Translations under genes and position numbers: made by a program
Part shown: positions 16,904-27,131 of the stretch, one piece after another
Numbering within the stretch: position 1 is the stretch's first letter
How the letters are laid out: each line of letters opens with the position of its first letter
Assembly: GCF_003641205.1 (NCBI RefSeq)
Contig: NZ_CP032762.1
Coordinates: 2,232,001 to 2,296,000, forward strand
DNA length: 64,000 nt
Direction of reading: 5' to 3'
Source: Rhodococcus sp. P1Y
GTDB lineage: Bacteria; Actinomycetota; Actinomycetes; Mycobacteriales; Mycobacteriaceae
Notes under the pieces: model-generated
Seen by the model: only the letters and a program-made list of their open reading frames with translations
Told to the model about the DNA's origin: nothing
The model's database searches: none

Positions 16904-18739
16904 ATGGGCGTGAGAACGATAGCGTCGTCAGACGTGGCGTCTCCATCGCAAGTAGGCAAAGTCCCTCCTCGCTCGATCGAGGGTCGTTTCGAAGACGGCA
17001 AGAGCGCCCGTCCTGCTGCTCTTGCGGCAACGATGGTGACCCTCTTGTCCGCAGTGGCGGCGTGCGCTGCCCTCGGCCTCGATACGGCTTCGTCCACGGA
17101 CGGCGGCGACCCGGGCCCTGGCGTCGTACTCGCGGCGATCGTTGCAGTGGGCCCGTTCGCTTCTGTAGCTCTGTTGGCGGTCCTCACGGTCTTCGCTCGC
17201 CCGGCCTTGGCCGGAGCGCTCACGGCCGGTTACGGCGCCGTGTCGGTCGGTCAGGTGATGCTGGATCTCGGTCTCGTCGATTCGCCGATCGACGCCAACC
17301 GCCTCGAACTGTTTCGGCCGACCACGGCCGAAGCCCTCGACCCCGCGATCGGCGCGTACGTCCTGCTCGGTGCGCACGGTGCAGCCGTCGTCGGCGGCAT
17401 CCTCGGTCTCGTCGCGATCGGGCGAGCCTCGTTCGAGGACGGGTACGGCCACTCACCACGCGCCGACCTGACCGGTCGAGCATCTGCCGTCCGATTCGGC
17501 GGCTTCCTGTCCGTCATCGCAGTCGTCGCTGCGCTGGCGGCGGCCGCGGCGATGTTCGCACCTCCTTACATCTCGTCGGATTCGATCGTCCTGGTCCCAG
17601 CTGTCGTCGAATCGCCTCTGACCATCGCGATCGGATCGGGATTGGTCGCGCTGAGTGTCCTGGTCGTCGTCACCGCGGCGCTCGCCTCGATCTCTCCAGC
17701 CGTGGCGTCGGCCGCGGTGGTGGGGGTCGGTGCTGGAGTGTTCGGCCTCTTCGGGTCGAGGGTCGTTGCTGGGGCGGCGTCCGGGGCCGGCATCGATGTC
17801 TCGACGGGAGCGTGGGTCGGCGCGGTGTCCGGGGCCGTGCTCGTCATGGTCGGGATTCTTGGTCTCCCGGTTTCAGCCGTCCGTGATCGTCGAGGCGGCG
17901 TCGAGGGACCAACGCGGGGTCGATCGTCGGATGCCGTTCATTTCATGAGGTGGCACGTTCTGGCAGGGGCCTGCGGCGTCGTGGCAGCGCTCGCGCTCGG
18001 TGCGGGTGCACTGCTACCGATTCTCGAGCTCCCTACAGGACTCCCTGATCCGCGCATTCTGGCGACTCGTACGGTGGCGATCGCAGCGTTCGTGCTGGTG
18101 ATCGCGTCCGTACCGCTGTTCTTCTCCTTGTTCGCCGCTGTTGTCCGCCCCGCCCTCGGCGTCATTTCGGTGGCTGCATTGATGGCGTCATCGGGTGTTC
18201 TGCAGTCGCTCGTTCTGGCCACCGACATCGACGGAATCGGGGTCGGCATCGGTGGGTTCGCGATCGGAGTCGGGGCAGCTGCAGCGGCGGTCTGCGGCCT
18301 CGCGGTCCTGGTCGCGGGCAGTGCAGAACGGGACGACGTCGATACCTCCGACCCGGTTGTCGACCGGCCCCTGGCATGGGTCGCCTCGATCGGTGGCCTG
18401 GTCTCCGCAGTCGGACTCGGGTTGCCCCTGTACCGAGGCGCCGACGTGTCCGCCGCGTCGTTCGCGGAGTTCCCGCTGGGGTGGGACGCCTGGGGCCAAG
18501 CAGTGCTGGCCGTGACCGTGCTGATTTCCGTCGTCGTGGCCGCGCGTTCGCGTCCGGCACGGGGAGCGGCGCTGCTCGCCGGATGCGTGGTCGCTGTGGT
18601 GATCTATCTGCTCGGCTGGCCGCTGACGCAAGGGCGCGCGCTCGACCCTTCGGTTGGGCCTGGTGTGGCGGCCGGAGCGCTCGGAGCCGTCATTCTCGCT
18701 GTGGCGGCGATACTTTCGGCGCGTCGCCGCTCGCAGTGA
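16904..18739 (+). CDS. Large multi-pass membrane protein of unknown function
   Basis: About 611 residues with 14-16 predicted hydrophobic segments spread over the whole length, very rich in alanine, valine and glycine. No catalytic or substrate-binding motif was recognised. The frame is open from 16751, but that first ATG falls inside the CRP-like site, so I take the ATG at 16904; GTG at 16910 is also possible. It lies between the M23 peptidase and sucC. Confidence 0.65.
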   Translation: MGVRTIASSDVASPSQVGKVPPRSIEGRFEDGKSARPAALAATMVTLLSAVAACAALGLDTASSTDGGDPGPGVVLAAIVAVGPFASVALLAVLTVFARPALAGALTAGYGAVSVGQVMLDLGLVDSPIDANRLELFRPTTAEALDPAIGAYVLLGAHGAAVVGGILGLVAIGRASFEDGYGHSPRADLTGRASAVRFGGFLSVIAVVAALAAAAAMFAPPYISSDSIVLVPAVVESPLTIAIGSGLVALSVLVVVTAALASISPAVASAAVVGVGAGVFGLFGSRVVAGAASGAGIDVSTGAWVGAVSGAVLVMVGILGLPVSAVRDRRGGVEGPTRGRSSDAVHFMRWHVLAGACGVVAALALGAGALLPILELPTGLPDPRILATRTVAIAAFVLVIASVPLFFSLFAAVVRPALGVISVAALMASSGVLQSLVLATDIDGIGVGIGGFAIGVGAAAAAVCGLAVLVAGSAERDDVDTSDPVVDRPLAWVASIGGLVSAVGLGLPLYRGADVSAASFAEFPLGWDAWGQAVLAVTVLISVVVAARSRPARGAALLAGCVVAVVIYLLGWPLTQGRALDPSVGPGVAAGALGAVILAVAAILSARRRSQ

Positions 18740-18763
18740 GGCGTAGGACACACGCCGCGGTCC

Positions 18764-18779
18764 GGTGAGATAGACCACA
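18764..18779. promoter_or_regulatory. Weak CRP/GlxR-like site upstream of sucC
   Basis: GGTGAGATAGACCACA differs from TGTGA-N6-TCACA at two positions but has the central TA favoured by GlxR. It lies about 110 bases before the sucC start. Expected regulation by CRP of a TCA-cycle gene makes it plausible; the match alone is weak. Confidence 0.3.
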
Positions 18780-18885
18780 TACCATCCATGCGCCCGATGC
18801 GGCCGCGGGGCACCTGGATAAAGTCGATCATCAGACCCGCTCACACCCCTGGAGCGGGCGTCAACGTAGACGAGACGGTGAGCTG

Positions 18886-20049
18886 ATGGATCTCTTCGAA
18901 TACCAGGCGAAGGAATTGTTCGCCAAGCATGGCGTACCCACCTCCGCCGGTCGTGTCACCGACACGGTCGCCGGAGCAACACAGATTGCCGAAGAAATCG
19001 GCAAGCCAGTAATGGTCAAGGCGCAGGTCAAGGTCGGCGGCCGCGGCAAGGCCGGTGGCGTCAAGTACTCCAAGGACGTCGCAGCAGCCACCGAGAACGC
19101 AGAAGCGATTCTCGGACTCGACATCAAGGGCCACGTCGTCAAGAAGCTTCTCGTTGCAGAAGCCTCCGACATCGCCGAGGAGTACTACATCTCCTTCCTG
19201 CTCGACCGCACCAACCGCACTTACCTCGCGATGTGTTCGGTCGAGGGTGGAGTCGAAATCGAGGTGACGGCGGAGGAAAACCCCGACGCACTCGCACGTA
19301 TCCCGGTCGACGCTGTCAAGGGCGTCGACCTTGCTTTTGCTCGTGAAATCGCCGAAAAGGGCAAGCTTCCCGCCGAGGTGCTCGACGCCGCTGCGGTGAC
19401 CATCCAGAAGCTGTGGGAGGTCTTCATCAACGAAGACGCTCTCCTGGTCGAGGTCAACCCGCTGGTTCGCACCCCGGACGATCAGATCCTCGCCCTCGAC
19501 GGCAAGGTCACGCTCGACGCCAACGCAGACTTCCGTCAGCCGGGCCACGCCGAATTCGAGGACAAGGATGCAGCTGATCCCCTCGAGGCGAAGGCCAAGG
19601 AGAACGACCTCAACTACGTCAAGCTCGACGGACAGGTCGGCATCATCGGCAACGGCGCCGGACTCGTCATGTCCACGCTCGATGTCGTCGCCTACGCGGG
19701 CGAGGCTCACGGTGGCGTCAAGCCTGCCAACTTCCTCGACATCGGCGGCGGCGCCTCGGCTGAGGTCATGGCAGCAGGCCTCGACGTCATTCTCGGCGAC
19801 GAGCAGGTCAAGAGCGTGTTCGTCAACGTCTTCGGTGGAATCACCGCGTGCGACGCCGTTGCCAACGGCATTGTCGGCGCACTGAAGAAGCTTGGCGACG
19901 ACGCAAACAAGCCGTTGGTTGTCCGTCTCGACGGCAACAAGGTCGAAGAGGGCCGCAAGATTCTCGCCGACGCCGCGCACCCGCTGGTGACGCTCGCCGG
20001 AACCATGGACGAGGGCGCCGACAAGGCCGCCGAGCTGGCAGCGAAGTAG
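18886..20049 (+). CDS. sucC: Succinyl-CoA synthetase, beta subunit
   Basis: 387 residues, full length. It has the ATP-grasp domain at the N-terminus ([34 protein letters not shown]) and the C-terminal CoA-ligase domain with [13 protein letters not shown] and [18 protein letters not shown]. With SucD it converts succinyl-CoA to succinate with nucleotide triphosphate formation in the TCA cycle. sucD starts 8 bases after its stop. Confidence 0.97.
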   Translation: MDLFEYQAKELFAKHGVPTSAGRVTDTVAGATQIAEEIGKPVMVKAQVKVGGRGKAGGVKYSKDVAAATENAEAILGLDIKGHVVKKLLVAEASDIAEEYYISFLLDRTNRTYLAMCSVEGGVEIEVTAEENPDALARIPVDAVKGVDLAFAREIAEKGKLPAEVLDAAAVTIQKLWEVFINEDALLVEVNPLVRTPDDQILALDGKVTLDANADFRQPGHAEFEDKDAADPLEAKAKENDLNYVKLDGQVGIIGNGAGLVMSTLDVVAYAGEAHGGVKPANFLDIGGGASAEVMAAGLDVILGDEQVKSVFVNVFGGITACDAVANGIVGALKKLGDDANKPLVVRLDGNKVEEGRKILADAAHPLVTLAGTMDEGADKAAELAAK

Positions 20050-20057
20050 AGGAAACC

Positions 20058-20969
20058 ATGTCTATCTTTCTGAACAAGGACAACAAGGTCATCGTCCAGG
20101 GCATCACCGGCGGCGAAGGCACCAAGCACACCGCCCTGATGCTCAAGGCCGGAACGCAGGTCGTCGGCGGCGTCAACGCACGCAAGGCCGGAACCACGGT
20201 CAAGCACGTCGACGCCGACGGCAACGACATCGAGCTCCCCGTCTTCGCTTCGGTCGCAGAAGCAATGGAAAAGACCGGCGCCGACGTCTCCATCGCGTTC
20301 GTGCCGCCTGCATTCTCGAAGGACGCCATCGTCGAGGCGATCGACGCGGAGATCCCGCTGCTCGTCGTCATCACCGAAGGCATCCCCGTGCAGGACTCCG
20401 CGTACGCGTGGGCCTACAACGTGGAGAAGGGCAAGAAGACCCGCATCATCGGCCCGAACTGCCCCGGAATCATCACCCCCGGTGAAGCTCTCGTCGGCAT
20501 CACGCCTGCCAACATCTCGGGAACCGGCCCCATCGGCTTGGTCTCCAAGTCCGGCACGCTGACCTACCAGATGATGTTCGAGCTCCGCGACTTCGGCTTC
20601 TCGACGGCCATCGGCATCGGCGGAGACCCGGTCGTCGGTACGACGCACATCGACGCCATCGAGGCGTTCGAGAACGATCCCGAGACCAAGGTCATCGTCA
20701 TGATCGGTGAAATCGGCGGCGACGCAGAAGAGCGCGCAGCCGACTACATCAAGGCCAACGTGACCAAGCCGGTTGTCGGCTACGTCGCAGGCTTCACCGC
20801 TCCCGAGGGCAAGACCATGGGCCACGCAGGCGCCATCGTCTCCGGCTCGCTCGGAACGGCTCAGGCGAAGAAGGACGCTCTCGAGGCCGCAGGCGTCAAG
20901 GTCGGCAAGACGCCGTCCGAGACCGCTGCTCTGGCTCGCGAGATCCTGGAATCGCTTTCGGTCAAGTAA
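20058..20969 (+). CDS. sucD: Succinyl-CoA synthetase, alpha subunit
   Basis: 303 residues. The N-terminal CoA-binding Rossmann domain begins [31 protein letters not shown] follows, and the phosphorylated catalytic histidine is in GHAGAIVSG at about residue 256. The start at 20058 gives the family's length and follows a GAGGAAACC Shine-Dalgarno. It is the last gene of sucC-sucD and ends at a clear intrinsic terminator. Confidence 0.97.
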   Translation: MSIFLNKDNKVIVQGITGGEGTKHTALMLKAGTQVVGGVNARKAGTTVKHVDADGNDIELPVFASVAEAMEKTGADVSIAFVPPAFSKDAIVEAIDAEIPLLVVITEGIPVQDSAYAWAYNVEKGKKTRIIGPNCPGIITPGEALVGITPANISGTGPIGLVSKSGTLTYQMMFELRDFGFSTAIGIGGDPVVGTTHIDAIEAFENDPETKVIVMIGEIGGDAEERAADYIKANVTKPVVGYVAGFTAPEGKTMGHAGAIVSGSLGTAQAKKDALEAAGVKVGKTPSETAALAREILESLSVK

Positions 20970-20980
20970 GTACTCCCGCA

Positions 20981-21015
20981 AAAGGCCCGTCACTCGAGGA
21001 GTGGCGGGCTTTTTC
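20981..21015 (+). terminator. Intrinsic terminator after sucD
   Basis: GCCCGTCAC pairs with GTGGCGGGC (with a G-U pair) around a short loop and is followed by a run of T. This is one of the few classical terminators with a U tract in the window. Confidence 0.85.
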
Positions 21016-21156
21016 GTGCCCTGGCTTCGCTTGAATGGACCCCGGTAGCTACCAGATCGTATGGATGGACCAATCAAGCGATGCGGCCGGAAGTTCTCAG
21101 AATCATCGTGAGGCGAAAGGTGTTCATTACTCCGCGTAACAGATTCACTGGCTCTC

Positions 21157-22383
21157 ATGACTACGACCGAGAACCGCTCAGCATTGACCAAGGACTGGCC
21201 CGATGCGCCGACGTCCGCCGAAGGTTGGATCGCCCGTGCAGGTGAGGTGGCGCAGCTGCTGGCTGTCGACGCCGTCGCCCGTGACAAGGGCAACGCCGCA
21301 CCGCACGATGAGGTGCAGTTGCTCAAAGACTCGGGCCTGGTAACCCTTTTGGGGCCGGTCGAGCACGGCGGAGCAGGTCAGGACTGGCCGACGGCCTACC
21401 AGGTAATCCGTCGCGTCGCTGCAGCCGACGGATCGATCGGACAGCTGCTCGGCTACCACCTGCTGTGGTTCTGGGCTGCCCGTCTCGTCGGTACGAAGGA
21501 GCAGATCCAGGCCGTCGAAGCCGATGCGACGACGAACAAGTGGTTCTTCGGAGGCGCGGTCAACCCGCGTGACAACGACGTAGCCGTCACCGACGAGGGC
21601 GACACGATCGTGTTCGACGGCGCCAAGTCCTTCTCGACGGGAAGCCGCGTGTCCGACGTAACGGTTCTCGAAGGCGCACTGACCGGCAGTGATGCTCATG
21701 TCTTCGCCATCGTGCCGTCGAACATCGAGGGTCTGACGTTCCACGACGACTGGGACAACATCGGTCTCCGCCAGACCGAGAGCGGAAGCGTCACCATCGA
21801 CAAGGTGCGTGTCGACTGGGCGAGTGCAGCCGGATTCGTCGACAAGCAATTTCAGCCGCGGGTGTACAACACCCTCAATGTGCCGACCATTCAGTTGGTG
21901 TTCGTCAACTTCTACCTCGGTATCGCGCGGGGCGCGCTGGAAGAGGCGGCGTCGTACACCAAGGACAAGACTCGGGCCTGGCTGCACAGCACGGTCGACA
22001 AGGCTGTCGACGAGCCGTACATCATCGACGTCTACGGCGATTTGACCTCCAAGTTGTGGGCCGTCGAGGCACTGGCTGATGCTGTTGCGTTGGAGGGGCA
22101 GAAGATTCACGACAACGCGTGGGACGTGACGGCCGAGGACCGCGGTGACCACGAGGTTAGAGTCGCCGCTGTGAAGGCTCGTGCCACCGAGGTGTCACTG
22201 GAAATCACCTCGACGGTGTTCGAAGCGTTGGGTGCTCGTGCAACAGCGAGTAAGTACGGCTTCGACCGCTTCTGGCGCAACGTGCGCACCCACACCCTGC
22301 ACGATCCCGTCGCCTACAAGCGTCGTGAGGTCGGGCGTTGGGTCTTGACCGGGGAACTTCCCGAACCGACCTGGTATTCGTAA
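21157..22383 (+). CDS. Acyl-CoA dehydrogenase-fold monooxygenase, SfnC/DszC-like
   Basis: 408 residues. The acyl-CoA dehydrogenase fold is clear (GPVEHGGAGQDWPTAYQVIRRVAAADGSIGQLLGYH, GAKSFSTGSRVSD, IGLRQTESGSV). The sequence resembles the flavin-dependent SfnC/DszC group, which oxidises sulfur compounds with reduced FMN, more than true dehydrogenases. The next gene is an SfnG-like sulfone monooxygenase, which supports a role in releasing sulfur from organosulfur compounds. The exact substrate is not predictable. A 25-bp perfect hairpin separates the two. Confidence 0.75.
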   Translation: MTTTENRSALTKDWPDAPTSAEGWIARAGEVAQLLAVDAVARDKGNAAPHDEVQLLKDSGLVTLLGPVEHGGAGQDWPTAYQVIRRVAAADGSIGQLLGYHLLWFWAARLVGTKEQIQAVEADATTNKWFFGGAVNPRDNDVAVTDEGDTIVFDGAKSFSTGSRVSDVTVLEGALTGSDAHVFAIVPSNIEGLTFHDDWDNIGLRQTESGSVTIDKVRVDWASAAGFVDKQFQPRVYNTLNVPTIQLVFVNFYLGIARGALEEAASYTKDKTRAWLHSTVDKAVDEPYIIDVYGDLTSKLWAVEALADAVALEGQKIHDNAWDVTAEDRGDHEVRVAAVKARATEVSLEITSTVFEALGARATASKYGFDRFWRNVRTHTLHDPVAYKRREVGRWVLTGELPEPTWYS

Positions 22384-22394
22384 CCGCGCTTTTA

Positions 22395-22446
22395 CCTCCC
22401 GTGCGTGCGTAGTTACGTCCCGACGTAACTACGCACGCACGGGAGG
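22395..22446. repeat. Perfect 25-bp stem palindrome with 2-base loop
   Basis: 22395-22419 and 22422-22446 are perfect reverse complements. This is the strongest hairpin in the window. It lies 11 bases after the SfnC-like stop and about 20 bases before the SfnG-like start, so it may terminate or attenuate transcription between them. Part of the left arm reads GTAGTTACGTC. Confidence 0.95.
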
Positions 22447-22467
22447 CGTAGCCACACAAGGAGAACG

Positions 22468-23580
22468 ATGAGCACCGAAAAAATCGCCGACGCAATTAAA
22501 TTCGCCTACTGGGTTCCCAATGTCAGTGGCGGGTTGGTCACCAGTGATATCGAACAGCGCACCAGCTGGGACTACGAGTACAACAAGAAGCTCGCGCAGA
22601 CGGCCGAGAACAACGGATTCGAGTACGCGCTCAGTCAGGTGCGGTACGAGGCCAGCTACGGTGCCGAGTTCCAGCACGAGTCCACCAGCTTCAGTCTTGC
22701 GTTGCTTCTGGCAACCGAGCGGTTGAAAGTCATTGCGGCAGTGCACCCCGGGCTGTGGCAACCGGCAGTGCTGGCCAAACTCGGTGCTACGGCCGACCAT
22801 CTGTCGAATGGCCGGTTCGCGGTGAACGTCGTGAGCGGCTGGTTCAAGGACGAGTTCACCCACCTCGGTGAGCCGTGGCTCGAGCACGACGAAAGATACC
22901 GGCGCAGCGCCGAATTCCTTCAGGTGCTTCGAAAGATCTGGACCGAGGACGACGTCGACTTCCGCGGCGACTTCTATCGGATCCACGATTTCACCTTGAA
23001 GCCGAAGCCGCTCAACACACCCGATCGGCCCAATCCCGAACTCTTCCAGGGCGGCAATTCGTCTGCGGCACAGGAGAACGCGGGACGTTACTCGGACTGG
23101 TACTTCAGCAACGGCAAGGACTACGACGGCGTCACGGAGCAATTGGACAACATCAGGCGCGTCGCTCGGGAAAATCAGCGTGAGGTCAAGTTCGGTCTCA
23201 ACGGCTTCATCATTGCCCGCGATACCGAGAAGGAGGCCAAGGACACCCTCCGAGAGATCATCGAGAAGGCCAACAAGCCTGCGGTCGAGGGATTCAAGGG
23301 TGCTGTCCAACAGGCGGGGTCGTCCACCAAGGACGGAAAGGGCATGTGGGCCGATTCGTCGTTCGAAGACCTCGTTCAGTACAACGACGGATTCAAGAGC
23401 CAGCTGATCGGTACTCCCGAGCAGATTGCACACCGCATCGTCGAGTACCGCAAGCGCGGCGTCGATCTGATTCTGGGCGGTTTCCTGCATTTCCAGGAGG
23501 AGATCGAGTACTTCGGCGCAAAGGTGCTGCCGCTCGTACGAGAGTTGGAGTCCGCGACTGAATTGGTCGACGCTGTCTGA
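22468..23580 (+). CDS. sfnG: LLM-class flavin monooxygenase, dimethyl sulfone monooxygenase (SfnG-like)
   Basis: 370 residues of luciferase-like TIM barrel. Motifs typical of the SfnG/SsuD branch are FAYWVPNVSGG, FEYALSQVRY, AAVHPGLWQPAVLAKLGATAD, RFAVNVVSGWFKDEF and the C-terminal LIGTPEQIAHRI. SfnG uses reduced FMN to split dimethyl sulfone to methanesulfinate during growth without sulfate. A good AAGGAG Shine-Dalgarno precedes the ATG. In M. tuberculosis a different LLM-type gene (Rv0953c) sits near this place. Confidence 0.85.
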   Translation: MSTEKIADAIKFAYWVPNVSGGLVTSDIEQRTSWDYEYNKKLAQTAENNGFEYALSQVRYEASYGAEFQHESTSFSLALLLATERLKVIAAVHPGLWQPAVLAKLGATADHLSNGRFAVNVVSGWFKDEFTHLGEPWLEHDERYRRSAEFLQVLRKIWTEDDVDFRGDFYRIHDFTLKPKPLNTPDRPNPELFQGGNSSAAQENAGRYSDWYFSNGKDYDGVTEQLDNIRRVARENQREVKFGLNGFIIARDTEKEAKDTLREIIEKANKPAVEGFKGAVQQAGSSTKDGKGMWADSSFEDLVQYNDGFKSQLIGTPEQIAHRIVEYRKRGVDLILGGFLHFQEEIEYFGAKVLPLVRELESATELVDAV

Positions 23581-23653
23581 GCCAAGACAACGAGTCGGGT
23601 CCGTAGACTAGCGTGGTCTGCGGACCCGATCTCATTGCTACCAGGAGTGTGTC

Positions 23654-24832
23654 ATGACCTTTTCACCAGAAGGCCCGCGTCCGTCGGGGCCCGATTCCGG
23701 CGGTTATGGCAACCCGTACTCGCCTGAGGGCGCTCGGCCTCCCGAGGCCGGGACGAGCGGCTACGGCGCTGGTTATTCTCCGGACAACGCCAGGTCTGCG
23801 GCTCCGGGATACTCCGGTTACGGTCAGACCTCACCGTCGTACGGCGGACCGGCGCAACAGGCTCAGTTCGGGGTGAATCAGCCTGGCTCTTCGTCGCCGA
23901 GTGGGCAGCCGTACAACCCTCCGCTCGCCTCGGACAGGCCTACGCAGCTTCCTAGAATTCTGACGCTCGTGGTCGTTGTACTCGGTGTCGTCAACTTCCT
24001 GGTCGGTCTCGCTGGTCAGTTCGAGTTCTTCGGAGACGTCGTCAACTTCTTCTTCGTCCAGGCCGGCGATCCGACGTCCATTGCGCTGCTACTGGCCGGT
24101 GGGTTGGTCGCCGCTTTCGGATTACTGCCCAAGCAGACGAACACGATCGGTATCGCGGCGGCCCTATCGGTGGCCGGATGGCTGGTTCTGGTTTTCCAGT
24201 CGTTCAACACCGGCGACGCGGGACCCGTCGGCACGTCGATCGAACTGGGTACAGGCGCGTTCGTGGTGCTGGTCCTCGGGTTCGTACAGTCGGTGCTCGC
24301 TGTTGCAGCCACGCTGTTCGACGCGGGAGTTCTCAAGGCCCCGCAGCCGAAGCCCACAACGTACGGCCAGCAGAACTTCGGCGGTGCCTTCGGTCAGCAG
24401 GCCGCCGGCTACGGTCAGCAAAACCCGAACTACGCAGGCTACGGCCAGCAACAGTACGGTCAGCCGTCCCCGAGTCAGCCGTCGCAGAATCAAGCGTCCC
24501 AGAACCAGGCGCCCCAGAATCAGGGCTATGTACCGCCTGCATACACCGGTCCGTCGCAGGGCCAGCCCAACCAGAACACGACGGGAAGCCTGGGCTACCC
24601 CGTCGGGACCTCCAAGCCGGACGCGCCGCAGGGTGGTTTGACTGGCCCGGCGAGCCAGAACTCGCCGTACAGCCAGCCGCACTACGGGCAGCCTCCGGTC
24701 GGGTCTGCCGGCTACGGCGCGCCCCAGCACGCGGTTCCGCCCGAGTCGGAAGAGTCGGAAGGCGACACTCCTCCGTACAGCGCTCCGACACAGGCGTTCG
24801 GACAAACACCCTCGGACGACGACAAGAAGTGA
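23654..24832 (+). CDS. DUF5336 membrane protein (Rv0954-like) with Q/G/P-rich tails
   Basis: 392 residues. The N-terminal 85 residues are rich in Gly, Tyr, Pro and Ser. About four membrane segments follow (for example ILTLVVVVLGVVNFLVGLAG and VAATLFDAG), then a long cytoplasmic tail dominated by QNPxYxGYGQQ-type repeats. This layout fits the mycobacterial 34-kDa antigen-like family of Rv0954, whose members associate with the septum or pole. It is followed by the Rv0955-like membrane gene in the same order as M. tuberculosis. Confidence 0.8.
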   Translation: MTFSPEGPRPSGPDSGGYGNPYSPEGARPPEAGTSGYGAGYSPDNARSAAPGYSGYGQTSPSYGGPAQQAQFGVNQPGSSSPSGQPYNPPLASDRPTQLPRILTLVVVVLGVVNFLVGLAGQFEFFGDVVNFFFVQAGDPTSIALLLAGGLVAAFGLLPKQTNTIGIAAALSVAGWLVLVFQSFNTGDAGPVGTSIELGTGAFVVLVLGFVQSVLAVAATLFDAGVLKAPQPKPTTYGQQNFGGAFGQQAAGYGQQNPNYAGYGQQQYGQPSPSQPSQNQASQNQAPQNQGYVPPAYTGPSQGQPNQNTTGSLGYPVGTSKPDAPQGGLTGPASQNSPYSQPHYGQPPVGSAGYGAPQHAVPPESEESEGDTPPYSAPTQAFGQTPSDDDKK

Positions 24833-24889
24833 GGCCTACTCGGCGCGCCTGATGGAAGGGTTCGCCGGTTGATGAAACGCTCGTAGCCG

Positions 24890-26392
24890 ATGAGCGCCGT
24901 ACTGAACCAGGAAAGACGCGGCCGACGCACGACCCGTCCGCCGCAGCGTCGACCGATCCTGTCGCCCGCCGAGTCCCGAACGTTGGTCGGCGTCGCCTTC
25001 CGAATCCCCGGAATCTTTATCGCAATCATTGCGACGGTAGTTCTGGTGACTCTGGTGTCGGTCAACAGCGAACTGACCGGCACGTTCGGCGCGATCGCGG
25101 GTCTGTGGTTTGCCATCCATCAGGTTCCGCTGAGTATCGCGGGCACGTCTCTCGGTGTGTTCCCGTTGTTGCCTACCTTGGTGTTGGCGGTGGCTGTCGC
25201 GCGTGGGGTCGCGCGAACAGTGAGCGAGTCGACCACCCGTCGTGAAGCCGGGTGGACCCTCGGCGCCGCTGTGCTCGGCCCGTTGGTCGTGACGGCCGTG
25301 GCTCTTGCGGTCGCCGCGGATGCCTCGGCGGCGATCGGCTTACAAAGTCCACACGCCTTGCTGGCGTTCGCGTGGGTTGCTGGTGTGCACGCGATCTCCG
25401 CTGCCGCCGGGCTCGTCTACGGCGCGTGGAACCTCGAGCCCGTGTCCCGACGAGTGCCGACGTGGATCCGAGAACTCGCTGCTCCGACGGTCCGCGCTGC
25501 GTCGGTACTGGTGGCAGGCAGCGCGGCAATCGTCCTCGTCGCGATGGTTGCCTCGTGGTCGACGCTGGAGATGCTGCTCGACGCAGGAAACGGCTTCGTC
25601 GGCTTCCTCGGCCTTACCGTCCTGTCTGTTCTCTATCTTCCCAACGTGATTCTCGGCTCCCTCGCCGTCGCTGTCGGGTCCTCGGCGCACGTAGGCGACG
25701 TGTCGGTCAGCCTGTTTCGCACGGCGGGCGGCCCCGTCCCTCCGCTGCCGATTCTGTCCGTTCTCCCTGAGGGTCCGGCACAGACGGTCTGGATGGCGAT
25801 GCTGATCGTGCCTGTCGCGGCAGGCGTGTTCCTCGGCCGTGACTGCGCGCGCAGGACCGTCGACGTGCACTACGCACTGTCCTCGGTCTGGCTCGGTTCC
25901 GCGGTCCTCGGCGTGACGGCGTTGATTCTCGGTTTCGCAGCCGGGGGCGCTCTCGGGACCTTCGGGACTGTTCAGGTGACGGTGTGGTCGCTCGGCCTCC
26001 TGGTATTCGCCCTGGTCGCCGTCGTCGGATCCGTCGCTGCCGCGGTGACGGCATGGCGGGGCGGCTCGAAGCAGGCGGTCGACGAAACCGACCCCGTCCG
26101 TTTCGAACCCGTAGCGGCCATCGCCCAACCCGTCGAACAGCAGTCCGTCGAACGTGAGGGTGTCGTCCACGAAGACCGTGCCGTCGAGGCCGAGGTGGTC
26201 GAGGAGCCAGGCGTCGACGATTCGGCGACGGATGCTCCGGTGGTGAGCGCGGAGGCCGATGCCGAGATCGTGGATGTCGTCGATGCCGAAGTCGTGGACC
26301 CCCCGTCAGACGACGAGCCCGGCGGAGTGACCCAGGGGGACGAGAGCGCAGCCGGCGGAGTGACCCAGACAGACGAGAGCTCCAAGGGCTGA
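24890..26392 (+). CDS. DUF6350 multi-pass membrane protein (Rv0955-like)
   Basis: 500 residues with about 10-12 hydrophobic segments in the first 390 residues, then an acidic, low-complexity cytoplasmic tail. The tail has two short repeats (GGVTQGDES and GGVTQTDES). No catalytic motif is apparent. Its place between the Rv0954-like gene and purN is the same as Rv0955. A role in the cell envelope or division is suspected for the family, not shown here. Confidence 0.75.
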   Translation: MSAVLNQERRGRRTTRPPQRRPILSPAESRTLVGVAFRIPGIFIAIIATVVLVTLVSVNSELTGTFGAIAGLWFAIHQVPLSIAGTSLGVFPLLPTLVLAVAVARGVARTVSESTTRREAGWTLGAAVLGPLVVTAVALAVAADASAAIGLQSPHALLAFAWVAGVHAISAAAGLVYGAWNLEPVSRRVPTWIRELAAPTVRAASVLVAGSAAIVLVAMVASWSTLEMLLDAGNGFVGFLGLTVLSVLYLPNVILGSLAVAVGSSAHVGDVSVSLFRTAGGPVPPLPILSVLPEGPAQTVWMAMLIVPVAAGVFLGRDCARRTVDVHYALSSVWLGSAVLGVTALILGFAAGGALGTFGTVQVTVWSLGLLVFALVAVVGSVAAAVTAWRGGSKQAVDETDPVRFEPVAAIAQPVEQQSVEREGVVHEDRAVEAEVVEEPGVDDSATDAPVVSAEADAEIVDVVDAEVVDPPSDDEPGGVTQGDESAAGGVTQTDESSKG

Positions 26393-26447
26393 CCGGGGTC
26401 GAAACGGACCTGCTTGAGAAGGTCGTGGGGGGCAGCGACTAGTCTGC

Positions 26448-27131
26448 TTGCTGGCCCCAGGTTCGGCCCCGACGGGCGATCCGTCCCGATATTTCAGGAG
26501 AAGTGCGCTGACTGCCTCGCGTGAGACACCCGCTCGGGTTGTTGTCCTCGCATCCGGTACGGGGTCGCTGTTGCAGGCGCTCATCGCGGCTGCCGGGGAG
26601 AGTTCGTATCCGGCGCGCATCGTCGCTGTCGGCGTCGATCGCGACTGCGACGCAGCCCGTCACGCACACGCTGCAGGTATCGAGCACTTCCGCGTCGGAC
26701 TGCGCGATCATGCCGATCGGGACGAATGGGATGCGGCCTTGACCGATCGGGTCGTCGCCCATCGCCCCGACCTCGTCGTGACGGCTGGTTTCATGAAGAT
26801 TCTCGGCGGACGCTTCCTCTCCGCTTTCGCCGGACGAATCGTCAATACTCACCCTGCTCTGCTCCCGTCGTTCCCAGGAGCTCATGCCGTTGCGGACGCA
26901 CTCGCATACGGCGTCAAACTGACCGGTTCGACGGTCCATCTCGTCGACGAAGGCGTCGACACCGGACCGATCCTCGCTCAGGAAGCTGTGCCGGTACTGG
27001 CCGACGACGACCAGAGCACCCTGCACGAACGAATCAAGACCGTGGAACGCCGACTGCTGGTCGACGTCATTGCCGCTGTGGCTACCCGAGGTGTTGTCTC
27101 CGATGGACGAAAGGCTCAGATTCAACCATGA
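26448..27131 (+). CDS. purN: Phosphoribosylglycinamide formyltransferase
   Basis: Up to 227 residues. It transfers the formyl group from 10-formyl-THF to GAR in purine synthesis. Motifs are [15 protein letters not shown], the catalytic region [20 protein letters not shown] with the histidine, and [16 protein letters not shown] with the aspartate. The in-frame TTG at 26448 gives a 20-residue extension. The best Shine-Dalgarno (AGGAG at 26496) points to CTG at 26508 as the true start, giving 207 residues. The stop overlaps the purH ATG by 4 bases. Confidence 0.93.
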   Translation: MLAPGSAPTGDPSRYFRRSALTASRETPARVVVLASGTGSLLQALIAAAGESSYPARIVAVGVDRDCDAARHAHAAGIEHFRVGLRDHADRDEWDAALTDRVVAHRPDLVVTAGFMKILGGRFLSAFAGRIVNTHPALLPSFPGAHAVADALAYGVKLTGSTVHLVDEGVDTGPILAQEAVPVLADDDQSTLHERIKTVERRLLVDVIAAVATRGVVSDGRKAQIQP

